Part shown: piece by piece, positions 46,489-55,725 of the stretch
Layout of the letters: each line of letters begins with the position of its first letter
Position numbering within the stretch: the stretch's first letter is position 1
Origin: Paraburkholderia haematera
Lineage (GTDB): Bacteria > Pseudomonadota > Gammaproteobacteria > Burkholderiales > Burkholderiaceae
DNA: 64,000 nucleotides
Assembly: GCF_905220975.1 (NCBI RefSeq)
Contig: NZ_CAJNBK010000001.1
Span: 310,001-374,000, forward strand
Reading direction: 5' to 3'
The notes under the pieces: generated by a model
What the model saw: the letters and a program-made list of their open reading frames with translations, nothing else
Told to the model about the DNA's origin: nothing
Database searches by the model: none
Position numbers and translations under genes: made by a program

Positions 46489-47352
46489 ATGTTCGCCCGA
46501 CTTCCTCTGTATCTGCGCCTCGTTCGCATGGACAAGCCGATCGGCAGCCTGCTGCTGCTGTGGCCGACGCTCAATGCGCTGTGGATTGCGTCCGACGGCC
46601 ATCCTTCGTGGCCGCTGCTGGTCATCTTCACTGTGGGGACGGTGCTGATGCGCTCGGCGGGCTGTGCGATCAACGACTACGCGGATCGCGACTTCGATCG
46701 CTATGTGAAGCGCACGGAAAACCGTCCGATTACGTCGGGCAAGATCAAGGCATGGGAAGCGGTGGCGCTGGCGGCCGGTCTGTCGCTGCTGGCGTTTCTG
46801 CTGATCCTGCCGCTGAATACGCTGACCAAGGAGCTATCGGTGGCGGCGCTGTTCGTCGCCGGTTCGTATCCGTTCACGAAGCGCTTCTTCGCGATTCCGC
46901 AGGCGTACCTGGGTATTGCATTCGGTTTCGGCATTCCGATGGCGTTCGCCGCGATTCAGAATCACGTGCCGATGCTCGCCTGGGTCATGCTGCTGGCCAA
47001 CGTGTTCTGGTCGGTTGCGTACGACACGGAATACGCGATGGTCGATCGCGACGACGACATCAAGATCGGCATCCGCACCTCGGCGCTGACCTTCGGCCGC
47101 TTCGACGTGGCGGCGATCATGCTTTGCTATGCGGTGACGCTGGGAATTTACGTCGGCATTGGCGTGATGCTCGGCTTCGGCGTGTTGTATTGGCTGGGAT
47201 GGGCGGCAGCGGTGGGTTGCGCGATCTATCACTACACGCTGATCCGCAATCGCGAGCGGATGGCGTGCTTCGCGGCATTCCGCCATAACAACTGGTTGGG
47301 CGGCGCGTTGTTTGTCGGCATTGCCGCGCATTACGCGGCTGCTTCGTTTTAA
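46489..47352 (+). CDS. ubiA: 4-hydroxybenzoate polyprenyltransferase
   Basis: A 287-aa inner-membrane prenyltransferase of ubiquinone synthesis with about eight helices. The first Asp-rich motif is [19 protein letters not shown] at residues 62-80; the second is [16 protein letters not shown] near 180-195. The start follows the expected N terminus [20 protein letters not shown]. It converges with proC. In related genomes I recall ubiA close to oxyR, so the katA-dps-Rhs stretch may be an insertion between them. Confidence 0.96.
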   Translation: MFARLPLYLRLVRMDKPIGSLLLLWPTLNALWIASDGHPSWPLLVIFTVGTVLMRSAGCAINDYADRDFDRYVKRTENRPITSGKIKAWEAVALAAGLSLLAFLLILPLNTLTKELSVAALFVAGSYPFTKRFFAIPQAYLGIAFGFGIPMAFAAIQNHVPMLAWVMLLANVFWSVAYDTEYAMVDRDDDIKIGIRTSALTFGRFDVAAIMLCYAVTLGIYVGIGVMLGFGVLYWLGWAAAVGCAIYHYTLIRNRERMACFAAFRHNNWLGGALFVGIAAHYAAASF

Positions 47353-47473
47353 TTCTTTCGCGTTTCTTCTGCCGTTCTCTTGCGCGCCGGACGCCGCCCC
47401 GGTGCGATTCGAGGCGGTGCGTCCTCCGGCGTCACGCTGCTCCTGACTGCTGAGCGCGGGATTCAGATCGCGC

Positions 47474-48289
47474 TTACAGCTTGCCGAACTCGTCACCCAT
47501 TTCCCTGGCGCGCGCATCGGCGGCGAGCACGCCACGCACGATCGCGTCCTTGATCCCGCTTGCCTCGAACGACGCCAGCGCAGCCGCCGTGGTACCGCCC
47601 TTCGAGGTCACACGTTCGCGCAACAGGCTCGGCGGCTCGTCCGAGTTCGCGGCCAATTGTGCCGCGCCGGTGAAGGTCGCGACCGCCAGCGCGCGGCCTT
47701 GCGCTTCATCCATGCCGAGTTGACGCGCGGCTTCCTGCAACGCTTCGATGAAATAAAACACGTAGGCGGGGCCGCTGCCCGAGATCGCGGTGACGGCGTC
47801 GATCTTCGCTTCGTCATCGAACCAGACGGTTTCGCCGACCGCGCCCAACACCTGCGAGGCGAGCGCACGGCCGGTTTCGTCGACGCTGCCGGTCGCAACG
47901 AGGCCCGTTACGCCCATGCCGATCAGCGCCGGCGTATTCGGCATCACGCGCACAATGCGGGCATGACCGTTCAGCCAGCGCGACATGTCATCCATGCGAA
48001 TGCCTGCGACAATGCTGATCGCCAGTTGCGAGGGCTTCAAATGCGCCGCCAGGGACTCGGCGACGCTCTTCAGAATCTGCGGCTTCACCGCCAGCACCAC
48101 GGCGTCGTACGACGCGAGCGCGGCGTCCGCTGCGGCGCCGGTTTTAATACCGAATTGCTGCTCATTGCGCTTGCGCGCATCTTCGTTGGGGTCGATTGCG
48201 TAGAGGTCAGCAGGCGCGACGCCGCGCTTGATGAGACCGCCGATCAACGCGGCCGCCATGTTGCCACCGCCGATAAAAGCAATTTTCAT
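47474..48289 (-). CDS. proC: Pyrroline-5-carboxylate reductase
   Basis: A 271-aa enzyme for the last step of proline synthesis. The Rossmann motif is MKIAFIGGGNMAAALIGG. AVLAVKPQ, RVMPNTPALIGMGVTGL and AISGSGPAYVFYFIEAL are the family signatures. It lies 47 nt downstream of yggS, a common pairing. Confidence 0.97.
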   Translation of the reverse strand: MKIAFIGGGNMAAALIGGLIKRGVAPADLYAIDPNEDARKRNEQQFGIKTGAAADAALASYDAVVLAVKPQILKSVAESLAAHLKPSQLAISIVAGIRMDDMSRWLNGHARIVRVMPNTPALIGMGVTGLVATGSVDETGRALASQVLGAVGETVWFDDEAKIDAVTAISGSGPAYVFYFIEALQEAARQLGMDEAQGRALAVATFTGAAQLAANSDEPPSLLRERVTSKGGTTAAALASFEASGIKDAIVRGVLAADARAREMGDEFGKL

Positions 48290-48336
48290 GATGTTCCGAA
48301 AGAGGTTTCGTGGGAGCCCGCAAAGGGGCGAAACGG

Positions 48337-49035
48337 TCAGTGAGCGTAATCTCGCGCGCCGAAGATCGCGGTGCCGACCCGTACGATCGTCGCGCCTTCC
48401 AGCACCGCGGCTTCGAGGTCGCTCGACATGCCCATGGAGAGCGTATCGAGTGCGAGGCCGTCATTGCGCAGGCGTTCGAACAGTTCGCGTAGTTGCCGAT
48501 GCGGCACGCGTTGCTCTTTGATGCTGCCGGCCGGTTCTGGAATCGCCATCAGACCGCGCAGATTCAGCTTCGGCAGCGCGGCGATGGCCTGCGCGACTTC
48601 CGCGGCCTCGGGAATGCTCACGCCGCTTTTCGACGCTTCGCCGCTAATGTTGATCTGCAGGCAGACGTTCAATGGCGGCAGGTTGTCCGGGCGCTGCTCC
48701 GACAGCCGCTGCGCAATCTTCAGGCGGTCGACCGAATGGACCCAGTCGAAATTCTCCGCCACCGGCCGCGTCTTGTTCGATTGCAATGGTCCGATGAAAT
48801 GCCATTCGAGCGCGGCCCGCAGATCGGCCAGCGCTTCGATTTTGGTGATGCTTTCTTGCACGTAGTTCTCACCGAACGCGCGCTGACCGGCCGCATGAGC
48901 AGCGCGCACGTCTTCGGCGGGAAACGTCTTCGAAACCGCGAGCAGGGTGATCGAACGCGCATCGCGTCCGGCGGCTTGCGCGGCGAGGGCGATGCGCTGC
49001 CGCACCGCTTCGAGGTTGTGAGTCAGATCGGGCAT
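48337..49035 (-). CDS. yggS: Pyridoxal phosphate homeostasis protein (YggS/PLPBP)
   Basis: A 232-aa fold-type III PLP-binding protein without known catalysis that buffers PLP and keeps amino-acid metabolism balanced. The PLP lysine is Lys36 in LLAVSKTFPAEDV. FGENYVQE, EWHFIGPLQSNK and LRGLMAIP are conserved motifs, and the C-terminal SMGMSSDLEAAVLEGATIVRVG binds phosphate. It precedes proC on the same strand. Confidence 0.95.
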   Translation of the reverse strand: MPDLTHNLEAVRQRIALAAQAAGRDARSITLLAVSKTFPAEDVRAAHAAGQRAFGENYVQESITKIEALADLRAALEWHFIGPLQSNKTRPVAENFDWVHSVDRLKIAQRLSEQRPDNLPPLNVCLQINISGEASKSGVSIPEAAEVAQAIAALPKLNLRGLMAIPEPAGSIKEQRVPHRQLRELFERLRNDGLALDTLSMGMSSDLEAAVLEGATIVRVGTAIFGARDYAH

Positions 49036-49188
49036 GGAGCGGAACCGGAAGTCTAGCGAAAGACAATGGTCGAATTATACGGACGCAGTCGCTTCATGCA
49101 TGTCACATGCCGCTGCCCGACACGCGAAAGCGCGCGCGGTGACGTACAGCACGCCACGTGCCGCGCTTCGCGCCAAAAATCGATCGCG

Positions 49189-50415
49189 TCAAGCGGACAG
49201 CATGTGCTCCACCAGTTCGATCCAATGCGCGACCGGCGTGGACGTGCCGCTTTGCAGATGCGCAATGCAGCCGACGTTCGCCGAGACGATTACCTGCGGC
49301 TCCTGCGCCTGCAGCCGTTCGAGCTTCTGATCGCGCAGTGCGTACGAGAGCTTGGGCTGCGTCAGCGAATAAGTGCCGGCCGAGCCGCAGCAGAGATGAC
49401 TATCGGCGGGCAGACGGACTTCCACACCGAGCGCCGTTAGCAGGTGTTCGACCTTGCCGCGCACCTGCTGACCATGCTGCAACGTGCACGGCGGATGGAA
49501 CGCCACAGTATGGATCGCGCGGCGGCGCGTCACGGCGACGAGCGCCTCTTCGAACTCCGGCAGAATCTCCGCGACGTCGCGCGTCAGTTCGGTCACGCGG
49601 CGCGCCTTCTCCGCATACGCGGGATCGTTGCGCAGCAAATGCGCGTATTCCTTGACCGTCGCGCCGCAGCCGGACGCGTTCATCACGATCGCTTCGACAC
49701 CTTGCTCGATATACGGCCACCACGCGTCGATGTTGGCGCGCAGATCGTCGAGCGCTTCCTCGTTGTAGCCCAGGTGCAAACGGATCGCACCGCAACAGCC
49801 CGCTTCGGGCGCAATCAGCGTTTCGACGCCGAGCGCGTCGAGCACCCGCGCGGTGGCGATGTTGACGTTCGGCATCATCGACGGTTGCACGCAGCCCGCG
49901 AGCATCAGCATCTTGCGCGGATGTTTCGCGGTCGGCCATTCGAGCGGACGCTGCCGCGCGGGCACCTTGTCGCGCAGTTTCTTGGGCAGGAGCGGACGGA
50001 TATGCTGGCCGAGGCGCATGGTCGGCGTGAACAGCGCGCTGTTCGGCACGAAGCTCGCGAGCAGCCTGCGCACCATGCGCTGACCGAGCGGACGCGTGAC
50101 TTTTTCTTCGGTGATCTTGCGGCCGATCTCGACCAGCCTGCCGTATTGCACGCCGGACGGGCAGGTGGTCTCGCAATTGCGGCAAGTGAGGCAGCGGTCC
50201 AGATGGACCTGAGTGCTGCGCGTGACCGCCGCGCCTTCCACCATCTGCTTGATCAGATAGATGCGTCCGCGTGGGCCGTCGAGTTCGTCGCCGAGTATCT
50301 GATAGGTCGGGCAGGTCGCCGTGCAGAAACCGCAATGCACGCAATTGCGCAGGATGGCGTCGGCTTCGTCGCCATCCGGCGTGTTGCGAATGAAGTCCGC
50401 AAGGTTGGTTTGCAT
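49189..50415 (-). CDS. glcF: Glycolate oxidase iron-sulfur subunit
   Basis: A 408-aa subunit carrying two 4Fe-4S clusters: C25/C28/C31/C35 in CVHCGFCTATCPTY and C75/C78/C81/C85 in CLTCRNCETTCPSG. Two CCG domains follow (AGCCGAIRLHLGYNEEAL; LCCGSAGTYSL). It passes electrons from the GlcD/GlcE flavoproteins to the membrane quinone pool. It starts 8 nt after glcE and is the last gene of the cluster. Confidence 0.95.
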   Translation of the reverse strand: MQTNLADFIRNTPDGDEADAILRNCVHCGFCTATCPTYQILGDELDGPRGRIYLIKQMVEGAAVTRSTQVHLDRCLTCRNCETTCPSGVQYGRLVEIGRKITEEKVTRPLGQRMVRRLLASFVPNSALFTPTMRLGQHIRPLLPKKLRDKVPARQRPLEWPTAKHPRKMLMLAGCVQPSMMPNVNIATARVLDALGVETLIAPEAGCCGAIRLHLGYNEEALDDLRANIDAWWPYIEQGVEAIVMNASGCGATVKEYAHLLRNDPAYAEKARRVTELTRDVAEILPEFEEALVAVTRRRAIHTVAFHPPCTLQHGQQVRGKVEHLLTALGVEVRLPADSHLCCGSAGTYSLTQPKLSYALRDQKLERLQAQEPQVIVSANVGCIAHLQSGTSTPVAHWIELVEHMLSA

Positions 50416-50423
50416 CGCGTCGC

Positions 50424-51512
50424 TTAGAAGTCGGGGTAGAGACGGCCGCGATTGAAAATGCGGGCTGGGTCGAAGGCGGTTTTCAGACCGCGATGGATTT
50501 TCATCAGCGGTGCGGGCAACGGCGTGAATACCCCGGCGTTACGGTCGTAGCCGTGGCCGGTGCGGAAGATGGTGGCGTGGCCGCCGGCCTGTTTTGCGCT
50601 GATCCGCACGGTTTGCGCGTCGGTGTCGGTGATCCACCAGCGCTGGCTGCCACCCCATTCCATCAGTTGCGCGCCGGGTAATTGCATCGGCTCGGTGATC
50701 GACGGCAGGGCGAGGCGCCACAGCGCGGCCTTCGGCGGGATGCCGGCGAAGAACGAGTCCGTCTGTTCACGCAGGCCGGCCCAGAAGCGCTCCGCCTCGA
50801 CAGCGTCGACGACTTCGCCGCCGAGCGCCGTGCGCGCCGCCTTGACCGCGGCTTCCGCGCCGGCCATCCGCACGGCCAGCGTGCCGTGACGCCATGCGCT
50901 CGCCGTGATCGGCAACGGCCTGCCTCCCCATTCGTTGAGCTTGCGGACCGCGTCCGTGCCGTTCATATCGAATTTGAGGGTGGCTTCGGCCTGCGGCAGC
51001 GGCAGCACCTTGATAGACAACTCGAGGATCAGCCCAAGGGTGCCGAGCGAGCCCGCCATCAAACGGGAGACGTCATAGCCGGCGACGTTCTTCACCACCT
51101 GGCCGCCAAAATGCAGCTTCTGGCCCTGGCCGTTCATGATCACTGCGCCAAGCACGAAGTCGCGCACCGCACCGGCGGCAGGGCGGCGTGGACCGGCAAT
51201 GCCCGCCGCGATGCAGCCGCCGAAGGTGGCCTGCGGGCCGAAGTGCGGCGGTTCGAAGGCGAGCATCTGATCGCGTTCGGCGAGTGCGGCCTCGATTTCC
51301 AGGAGGGGCGTGCCCGCGCGCGCCGTAATAACCAGTTCGGCCGGATCGTAAGCAATGATGCCGCGATAAGCGCGCGTGTCGAGGATCTCACCTTCCAGCG
51401 TCTGACCGTACCAGTCTTTGGTGCCGCCGCCACGGATGCGCAATGTGCGCCCTTCGGCGCTGGCTGAACGCACGCGTTCAGACCAAACGGCGACGATGTC
51501 GTCCTCTTCCAT
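50424..51512 (-). CDS. glcE: Glycolate oxidase FAD-binding subunit
   Basis: A 362-aa PCMH-type FAD-binding subunit. LRIRGGGTKDWYG is the FAD-pyrophosphate loop, ATFGGCIAAGIAGPRRPAAGAVRDFVLG the second FAD segment, and KNVAGYDVSRLMAGSLGTLGLILELSIKVLP the conserved PCMH block. It lacks the catalytic C-terminal domain of GlcD, as expected of GlcE. It is 291 nt after glcD and 8 nt before glcF. Confidence 0.94.
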   Translation of the reverse strand: MEEDDIVAVWSERVRSASAEGRTLRIRGGGTKDWYGQTLEGEILDTRAYRGIIAYDPAELVITARAGTPLLEIEAALAERDQMLAFEPPHFGPQATFGGCIAAGIAGPRRPAAGAVRDFVLGAVIMNGQGQKLHFGGQVVKNVAGYDVSRLMAGSLGTLGLILELSIKVLPLPQAEATLKFDMNGTDAVRKLNEWGGRPLPITASAWRHGTLAVRMAGAEAAVKAARTALGGEVVDAVEAERFWAGLREQTDSFFAGIPPKAALWRLALPSITEPMQLPGAQLMEWGGSQRWWITDTDAQTVRISAKQAGGHATIFRTGHGYDRNAGVFTPLPAPLMKIHRGLKTAFDPARIFNRGRLYPDF

Positions 51513-51803
51513 GGTGTCCTGCTTCGTTGTGTTTCGATCGATTGTACCGGGCGGCGGCTCGCTGGCAACCCGGAGCGGACCCGCATCGGGTAATCAGGGT
51601 GGGAACCGGGAAGCGCCGTGGGCGTGGGGCATGCGGGATGCGTCGGGAGGGGGAGTAATCGCGCGGGGGGCTGGCTGGGGAGTGGACTGGAAAGCGGGTT
51701 GGCGCCGTGCGGGAGTCCCGCTATGTGGACAGGCGGAGCCGTGCGGCGGCCAAGCCATGTGACGCTGCGTGCCCGCCTTGGGCCAGCAGCGCCACAAGCG
51801 GTC

Positions 51804-53297
51804 TTAAAACCGCGGCAGGTCCGGATGCGGCAGCAAGCCACCGCGCACATGCATCTTGCCGTACTCGGCGCAACGGGCCCGGGTGGGAATGCCCTTGTCG
51901 GGATTGAGCAAGCCCGGTGCGTCAAAGGCGCGTTTGACCGCGTGGAATGTATCGCGCTCTTCGGGCGAAAACTGCACGCACATCGAATTGATTTTCTCGA
52001 TGCCCACGCCGTGCTCGCCGGTCACCGTGCCACCCAGTTCGACGCACGTTTCGAGAATGTCGCAGCCGAACGCCTCAGCTCGATGCCACTCGTCCTGATC
52101 GTTGCCGTTGAACAGGATCAGCGGGTGCATATTGCCGTCGCCGGCATGGAATACGTTGATGCAGCGCAGGCCGTATTTCTTCTCCATGACCTCGATGCGC
52201 GCCAGCAAGGGCCCGATACTGCGACGCGGCACAGTGCCGTCCATGCAGTAGTAGTCGGGCGAAATGCGGCCTGCCGCCGGGAACGCGTTCTTGCGCCCGG
52301 ACCAGAAGCGCAGCCGTTCGGCTTCCGAGCGTGAAATCTGGATGCGGGTTGCACCCTGTTCACGCAGCACCGCGGTCATGCGCACGATCTCGTCGGCCAC
52401 TTCTTCCGGCGTGCCATCCGATTCGCACAGCAGGATCGCCGCCGCGTCGAGGTCGTAGCCCGCGTTGACGAACTCTTCAACGGCGCGCGTGGCCGGTTTG
52501 TCCATCATCTCCAGACCGGCCGGAATAATGCCTGCCGCAATGATGCCGGCGACCGCATCGCCGCCTTTCACGACGTCGTCGAAACTGGCCATGATGACCT
52601 GTGCCGTTTGCGGCTTGGGGATCAGCTTGACGGTGACTTCCGTGACGATCGCGAACATGCCTTCGCTGCCGATCAGCACCGCGAGCAGATCGAGCCCCGG
52701 CGCGTCCGGCGCGAGCGAACCGAATTCGACGATCTCGCCTTCCATCGTCACGGCGCGCACGCGCAACACGTTGTGCACGGTGAGGCCGTATTTGAGACAG
52801 TGCACGCCGCCCGAATTCTCGGAGACGTTGCCGCCGATCGTGCAGGCAATCTGCGACGACGGATCGGGCGCGTAGTAAAGCCCGTAGGGCGCGGCGGCTT
52901 CGGAAATCGACAAATTGCGCACACCCGGTTGCACCGTGGCCGTCCGCGCGTACGAGTCGACTTCGACGATCTTGCGAAAGCGCGCGAGCGACACCACTAC
53001 GCCGTGACGAATTGGCATGGCCCCGCCGGACAAACCGGTGCCCGCGCCGCGCGGCACGATCGGCACGTCGAGCCGGTGACAGATTTGCACGATGCGCTGG
53101 ACCTGCGATTCCGTCTCCGGCAACGCGACTGCGAGCGGCAGACGCCGGTAGGCAGCAAGGCCGTCGCATTCGTAGGCGACGGTGTCTTCTTCGCGATACA
53201 GCAGACAGTGGGTCGGCAACACGGCCATCAGTGCCTGCACGACTTCGCGCTGGCGTTGGGCAAGAACTTCGGCCGTCAGTTCGACGGGTGCGTTCAT
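51804..53297 (-). CDS. glcD: Glycolate oxidase catalytic FAD subunit
   Basis: A 497-aa flavoprotein that oxidises glycolate to glyoxylate. VPIVPRGAGTGLSGGAMP binds FAD pyrophosphate; IGGNVSENSGGVHCLKYGLT and GSEGMFAIVTEVTVKL complete PCMH. The C-terminal oxidase domain has NVFHAGDGNMHPLILF and GGTVTGEHGVGIEKINSM, with active-site His residues. The ATG at MNAPVELTAEV was chosen; the longer frame starts in Gln/Arg-rich non-homologous sequence. Length equals E. coli GlcD. The 291-bp gap to glcE is GC-rich and holds no gene. Confidence 0.95.
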   Translation of the reverse strand: MNAPVELTAEVLAQRQREVVQALMAVLPTHCLLYREEDTVAYECDGLAAYRRLPLAVALPETESQVQRIVQICHRLDVPIVPRGAGTGLSGGAMPIRHGVVVSLARFRKIVEVDSYARTATVQPGVRNLSISEAAAPYGLYYAPDPSSQIACTIGGNVSENSGGVHCLKYGLTVHNVLRVRAVTMEGEIVEFGSLAPDAPGLDLLAVLIGSEGMFAIVTEVTVKLIPKPQTAQVIMASFDDVVKGGDAVAGIIAAGIIPAGLEMMDKPATRAVEEFVNAGYDLDAAAILLCESDGTPEEVADEIVRMTAVLREQGATRIQISRSEAERLRFWSGRKNAFPAAGRISPDYYCMDGTVPRRSIGPLLARIEVMEKKYGLRCINVFHAGDGNMHPLILFNGNDQDEWHRAEAFGCDILETCVELGGTVTGEHGVGIEKINSMCVQFSPEERDTFHAVKRAFDAPGLLNPDKGIPTRARCAEYGKMHVRGGLLPHPDLPRF

Positions 53298-53407
53298 ATG
53301 ACTTGTCTCCTGGTGTCTTTCACACTGCGTGCCCGGTCTGGCCTGGTTGTGCGGCAGCAGGCGTTGCCGCTGCTGCTGTTGCAACTGAGCTGAGCGCCGA
53401 TGACGCC

Positions 53408-54823
53408 TCAAGCTGCCCAGGAAAAGATCTTGCCCGGGTTCATCAGATTACGCGGATCGAGCGCGTGCTTGATGGAACGCATCGTATCGACGGCGACTTC
53501 GCCGTGCTCTTCGAGCAGGAAGTTCATCTTATGCAGACCCACGCCGTGTTCGCCGGTGCAGGTTCCGTCCATGCGCAGCGCGCGTTGCACGATGCGTTGG
53601 TTCAGGCGTTCCGCTTCGGCGAGCTCTTCCGGCTTGTTCGGATCGATCAGGATCGCGACGTGGAAGTTGCCGTCGCCGACATGGCCGACGATCGGGCAGG
53701 GCAGTGGCGACGCCTTCAGATCCTGCTCGGTTTCCACCACGCATTCCGCGAGGCGCGAGATCGGCACGCAGACATCGGTCGTAACGGCGCGGCAGCCGGG
53801 CTTCAGTTGCAGCATCGCGAAATAGGCGTTGTGGCGCGCGTTCCACAGGCGGCTGCGGTCTTCCGGCCGGGTCGCCCATTCGAAGCCTTCGCCGGCATTT
53901 TGCGCGGCGATCTCCTGCACCAGTTCGGCTTGCTCTTTCACACCGGCCTCGGTGCCGTGGAATTCGAAGAACAGCGTAGGCGCCTCACGCAACGTGAGAT
54001 TCGAATGGCGATTGATCGAGCGGATCGCGAGTGAGTCGACGAATTCGACGCGCGCGATCGGCACGCCCATCTGAATCGTTTCAATGACTGCGCGCACTGC
54101 ATCGCCCATCGACGGAAACGTGCATACCGCGGCCGAGACCGCTTCCGGTTGCGGATACAACCGAACGGTGATTTCGGTAATCACGCCGAGTGTGCCTTCC
54201 GAGCCGACGAACAGACGCGTGAGGTCGTAACCCGCCGACGACTTGCGCGCGCGCGTGCCGGTTTTGATCACGCGGCCGTCGGCGAGGACCACCGTCAGCC
54301 CGAGTACGTTTTCGCGCATCGTGCCGTAGCGCACGGCATTGGTACCCGAGGCGCGCGTGGCCGACATGCCGCCGATGCTCGCATCAGCGCCCGGGTCGAT
54401 CGGGAAAAACAGGCCAGTGTCGCGTAGCGCTTCGTTCAACTGCTTGCGCGAAATGCCAGGTTCGACGGTGACCGTCAGGTCCTCGGCGTTGATCGACAAC
54501 ACGCGGTTCATTTCCGAGAGGTCGATCGATACGCCGCCCTGGACCGCCAGCAGATGTCCTTCGAGCGACGAACCGTTGCCATAGGGAATGACCGGAACGT
54601 TGTGCAGGCCGCACAGCTTGACGATGGTTTGCACGTCTTCCGTATTGCGTGCGAATACGACGGCGTCGGGCAGTTGAGGATCGAATGGCGATTCGTCGCG
54701 GCCGTGGTGGGTGCGCACGGCTTCTGCCGTGGACACGCGTTCGCCAAAGGCGGCTCGGAGGGCAGTCAGCAACTCGGCGGGAAACGGCCGGCGCAACGGG
54801 GCCGGCGGCACGGGATGATTCAC
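53408..54823 (-). CDS. FAD-linked 2-hydroxyacid dehydrogenase (D-lactate dehydrogenase-like)
   Basis: A 471-aa paralogue of GlcD. It has VPVIPYGNGSSLEGHLLAVQGG, GMSATRASGTNAVRYGTMRENVLGL, the C-terminal IVGHVGDGNFHVAILID, and DGTCTGEHGVGLHKMNF. It resembles eukaryotic LDHD/bacterial D-lactate dehydrogenase (cytochrome) more than GlcD, so D-lactate or another D-2-hydroxyacid is the likely substrate. It lies 110 nt upstream of glcD on the same strand, so the two related oxidases may be co-expressed. Confidence 0.9.
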   Translation of the reverse strand: MNHPVPPAPLRRPFPAELLTALRAAFGERVSTAEAVRTHHGRDESPFDPQLPDAVVFARNTEDVQTIVKLCGLHNVPVIPYGNGSSLEGHLLAVQGGVSIDLSEMNRVLSINAEDLTVTVEPGISRKQLNEALRDTGLFFPIDPGADASIGGMSATRASGTNAVRYGTMRENVLGLTVVLADGRVIKTGTRARKSSAGYDLTRLFVGSEGTLGVITEITVRLYPQPEAVSAAVCTFPSMGDAVRAVIETIQMGVPIARVEFVDSLAIRSINRHSNLTLREAPTLFFEFHGTEAGVKEQAELVQEIAAQNAGEGFEWATRPEDRSRLWNARHNAYFAMLQLKPGCRAVTTDVCVPISRLAECVVETEQDLKASPLPCPIVGHVGDGNFHVAILIDPNKPEELAEAERLNQRIVQRALRMDGTCTGEHGVGLHKMNFLLEEHGEVAVDTMRSIKHALDPRNLMNPGKIFSWAA

Positions 54824-55060
54824 GCATGTCTCCTGATATTGGGGCAGAGCTGTTCTGCAGCTTGTGCTTCATTTTACGCCGATCATCCGCGGGCCGGCGT
54901 TGGGGACGGTTGCCGCTCCTATAATGGCGGCGACCTCGCGATGCGCGCAATATGGATAAACGCGGTGGCTAACCGGGTGGCTTATTAACCCGCCTCGCCG
55001 TATGGATTCACCGGCGCCACGCTGACGCATCGTTACTTGAATGATTGCATGGGAGACATC

Positions 55061-55615
55061 ATGGGCAACCGCTTGAGCAAGATCGCCACCCGTACCGGCG
55101 ACGACGGCACCACCGGTCTCGGCGACGGCCGCCGCGTGCGCAAAGACAGCGCGCGCATTGCCGCGATCGGCGACGTCGATGAACTCAACTCGAATCTCGG
55201 CGTGTTGCTGTGCGAAACGCTGCCTGACAACGTGCGGGCGGCGCTGGTTGCGATTCAACACGATCTGTTCGATCTTGGCGGTGAGCTTTGCATTCCCGGT
55301 CACACAATGATCACCGACAAACAGCTCGGCCAGCTCGACGACTGGCTGGCCGACTACAACGCAGCCCTGCCGCCCTTGAAGGAATTCATTCTTCCGGGTG
55401 GCTCGCGCGCGGCCGCGCTTGCGCACGTGTGCCGGACGGTGTGCCGTCGCGCCGAACGGTCGATCGTCGCGCTGGGTGAAAGCGAGGCGATCAATGAGGC
55501 GCCGCGCCAGTATGTGAACCGGCTATCCGACCTGCTATTTGTGCTCGCGCGCGTGCTCAATCGCGCGAACGGCGGCAGCGACGTATTGTGGCAGCACGAT
55601 CGTAGCGTCGGCTAA
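55061..55615 (+). CDS. Cob(I)alamin adenosyltransferase, PduO type
   Basis: A 184-aa enzyme that makes adenosylcobalamin from cob(I)alamin and ATP. The ATP-binding N terminus is SKIATRTGDDGTTGL, and FILPGGSRAAALAHVCRTVCRRAERSIV and YVNRLSDLLFVLARVLN are the PduO-type helix signatures. The start follows GGGAGAC, with a likely -10 box (TATAAT) about 140 nt upstream. No cobalamin riboswitch was recognised in the leader. Confidence 0.95.
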   Translation: MGNRLSKIATRTGDDGTTGLGDGRRVRKDSARIAAIGDVDELNSNLGVLLCETLPDNVRAALVAIQHDLFDLGGELCIPGHTMITDKQLGQLDDWLADYNAALPPLKEFILPGGSRAAALAHVCRTVCRRAERSIVALGESEAINEAPRQYVNRLSDLLFVLARVLNRANGGSDVLWQHDRSVG

Positions 55616-55688
55616 GCCCGCGTTTTAGCTCCTGTTTTAGCTCCTTAAAGCGGTGCGACAATCTGCCCGGGTCAAAACTTGTCTTTAA

Positions 55689-55711
55689 AAAGGTATTGTA
55701 AATGCATCTTT
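55689..55711 (+). promoter_or_regulatory. Candidate NsrR operator before hmp
   Basis: The right half AATGCATCTTT matches the NsrR half-site well; the left half AAAGGTATT is degenerate. It lies 14 nt before the hmp ATG, overlapping the likely promoter. NsrR repression of hmp is known in many proteobacteria. Confidence 0.55.
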
Positions 55712-55725
55712 AAGGAGAAGTCGTT

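Noticed and set aside
54824..55060. Cobalamin riboswitch before the adenosyltransferase
   Set aside because: The B12-box and the expected folded core were not recognised in this 237-bp leader.
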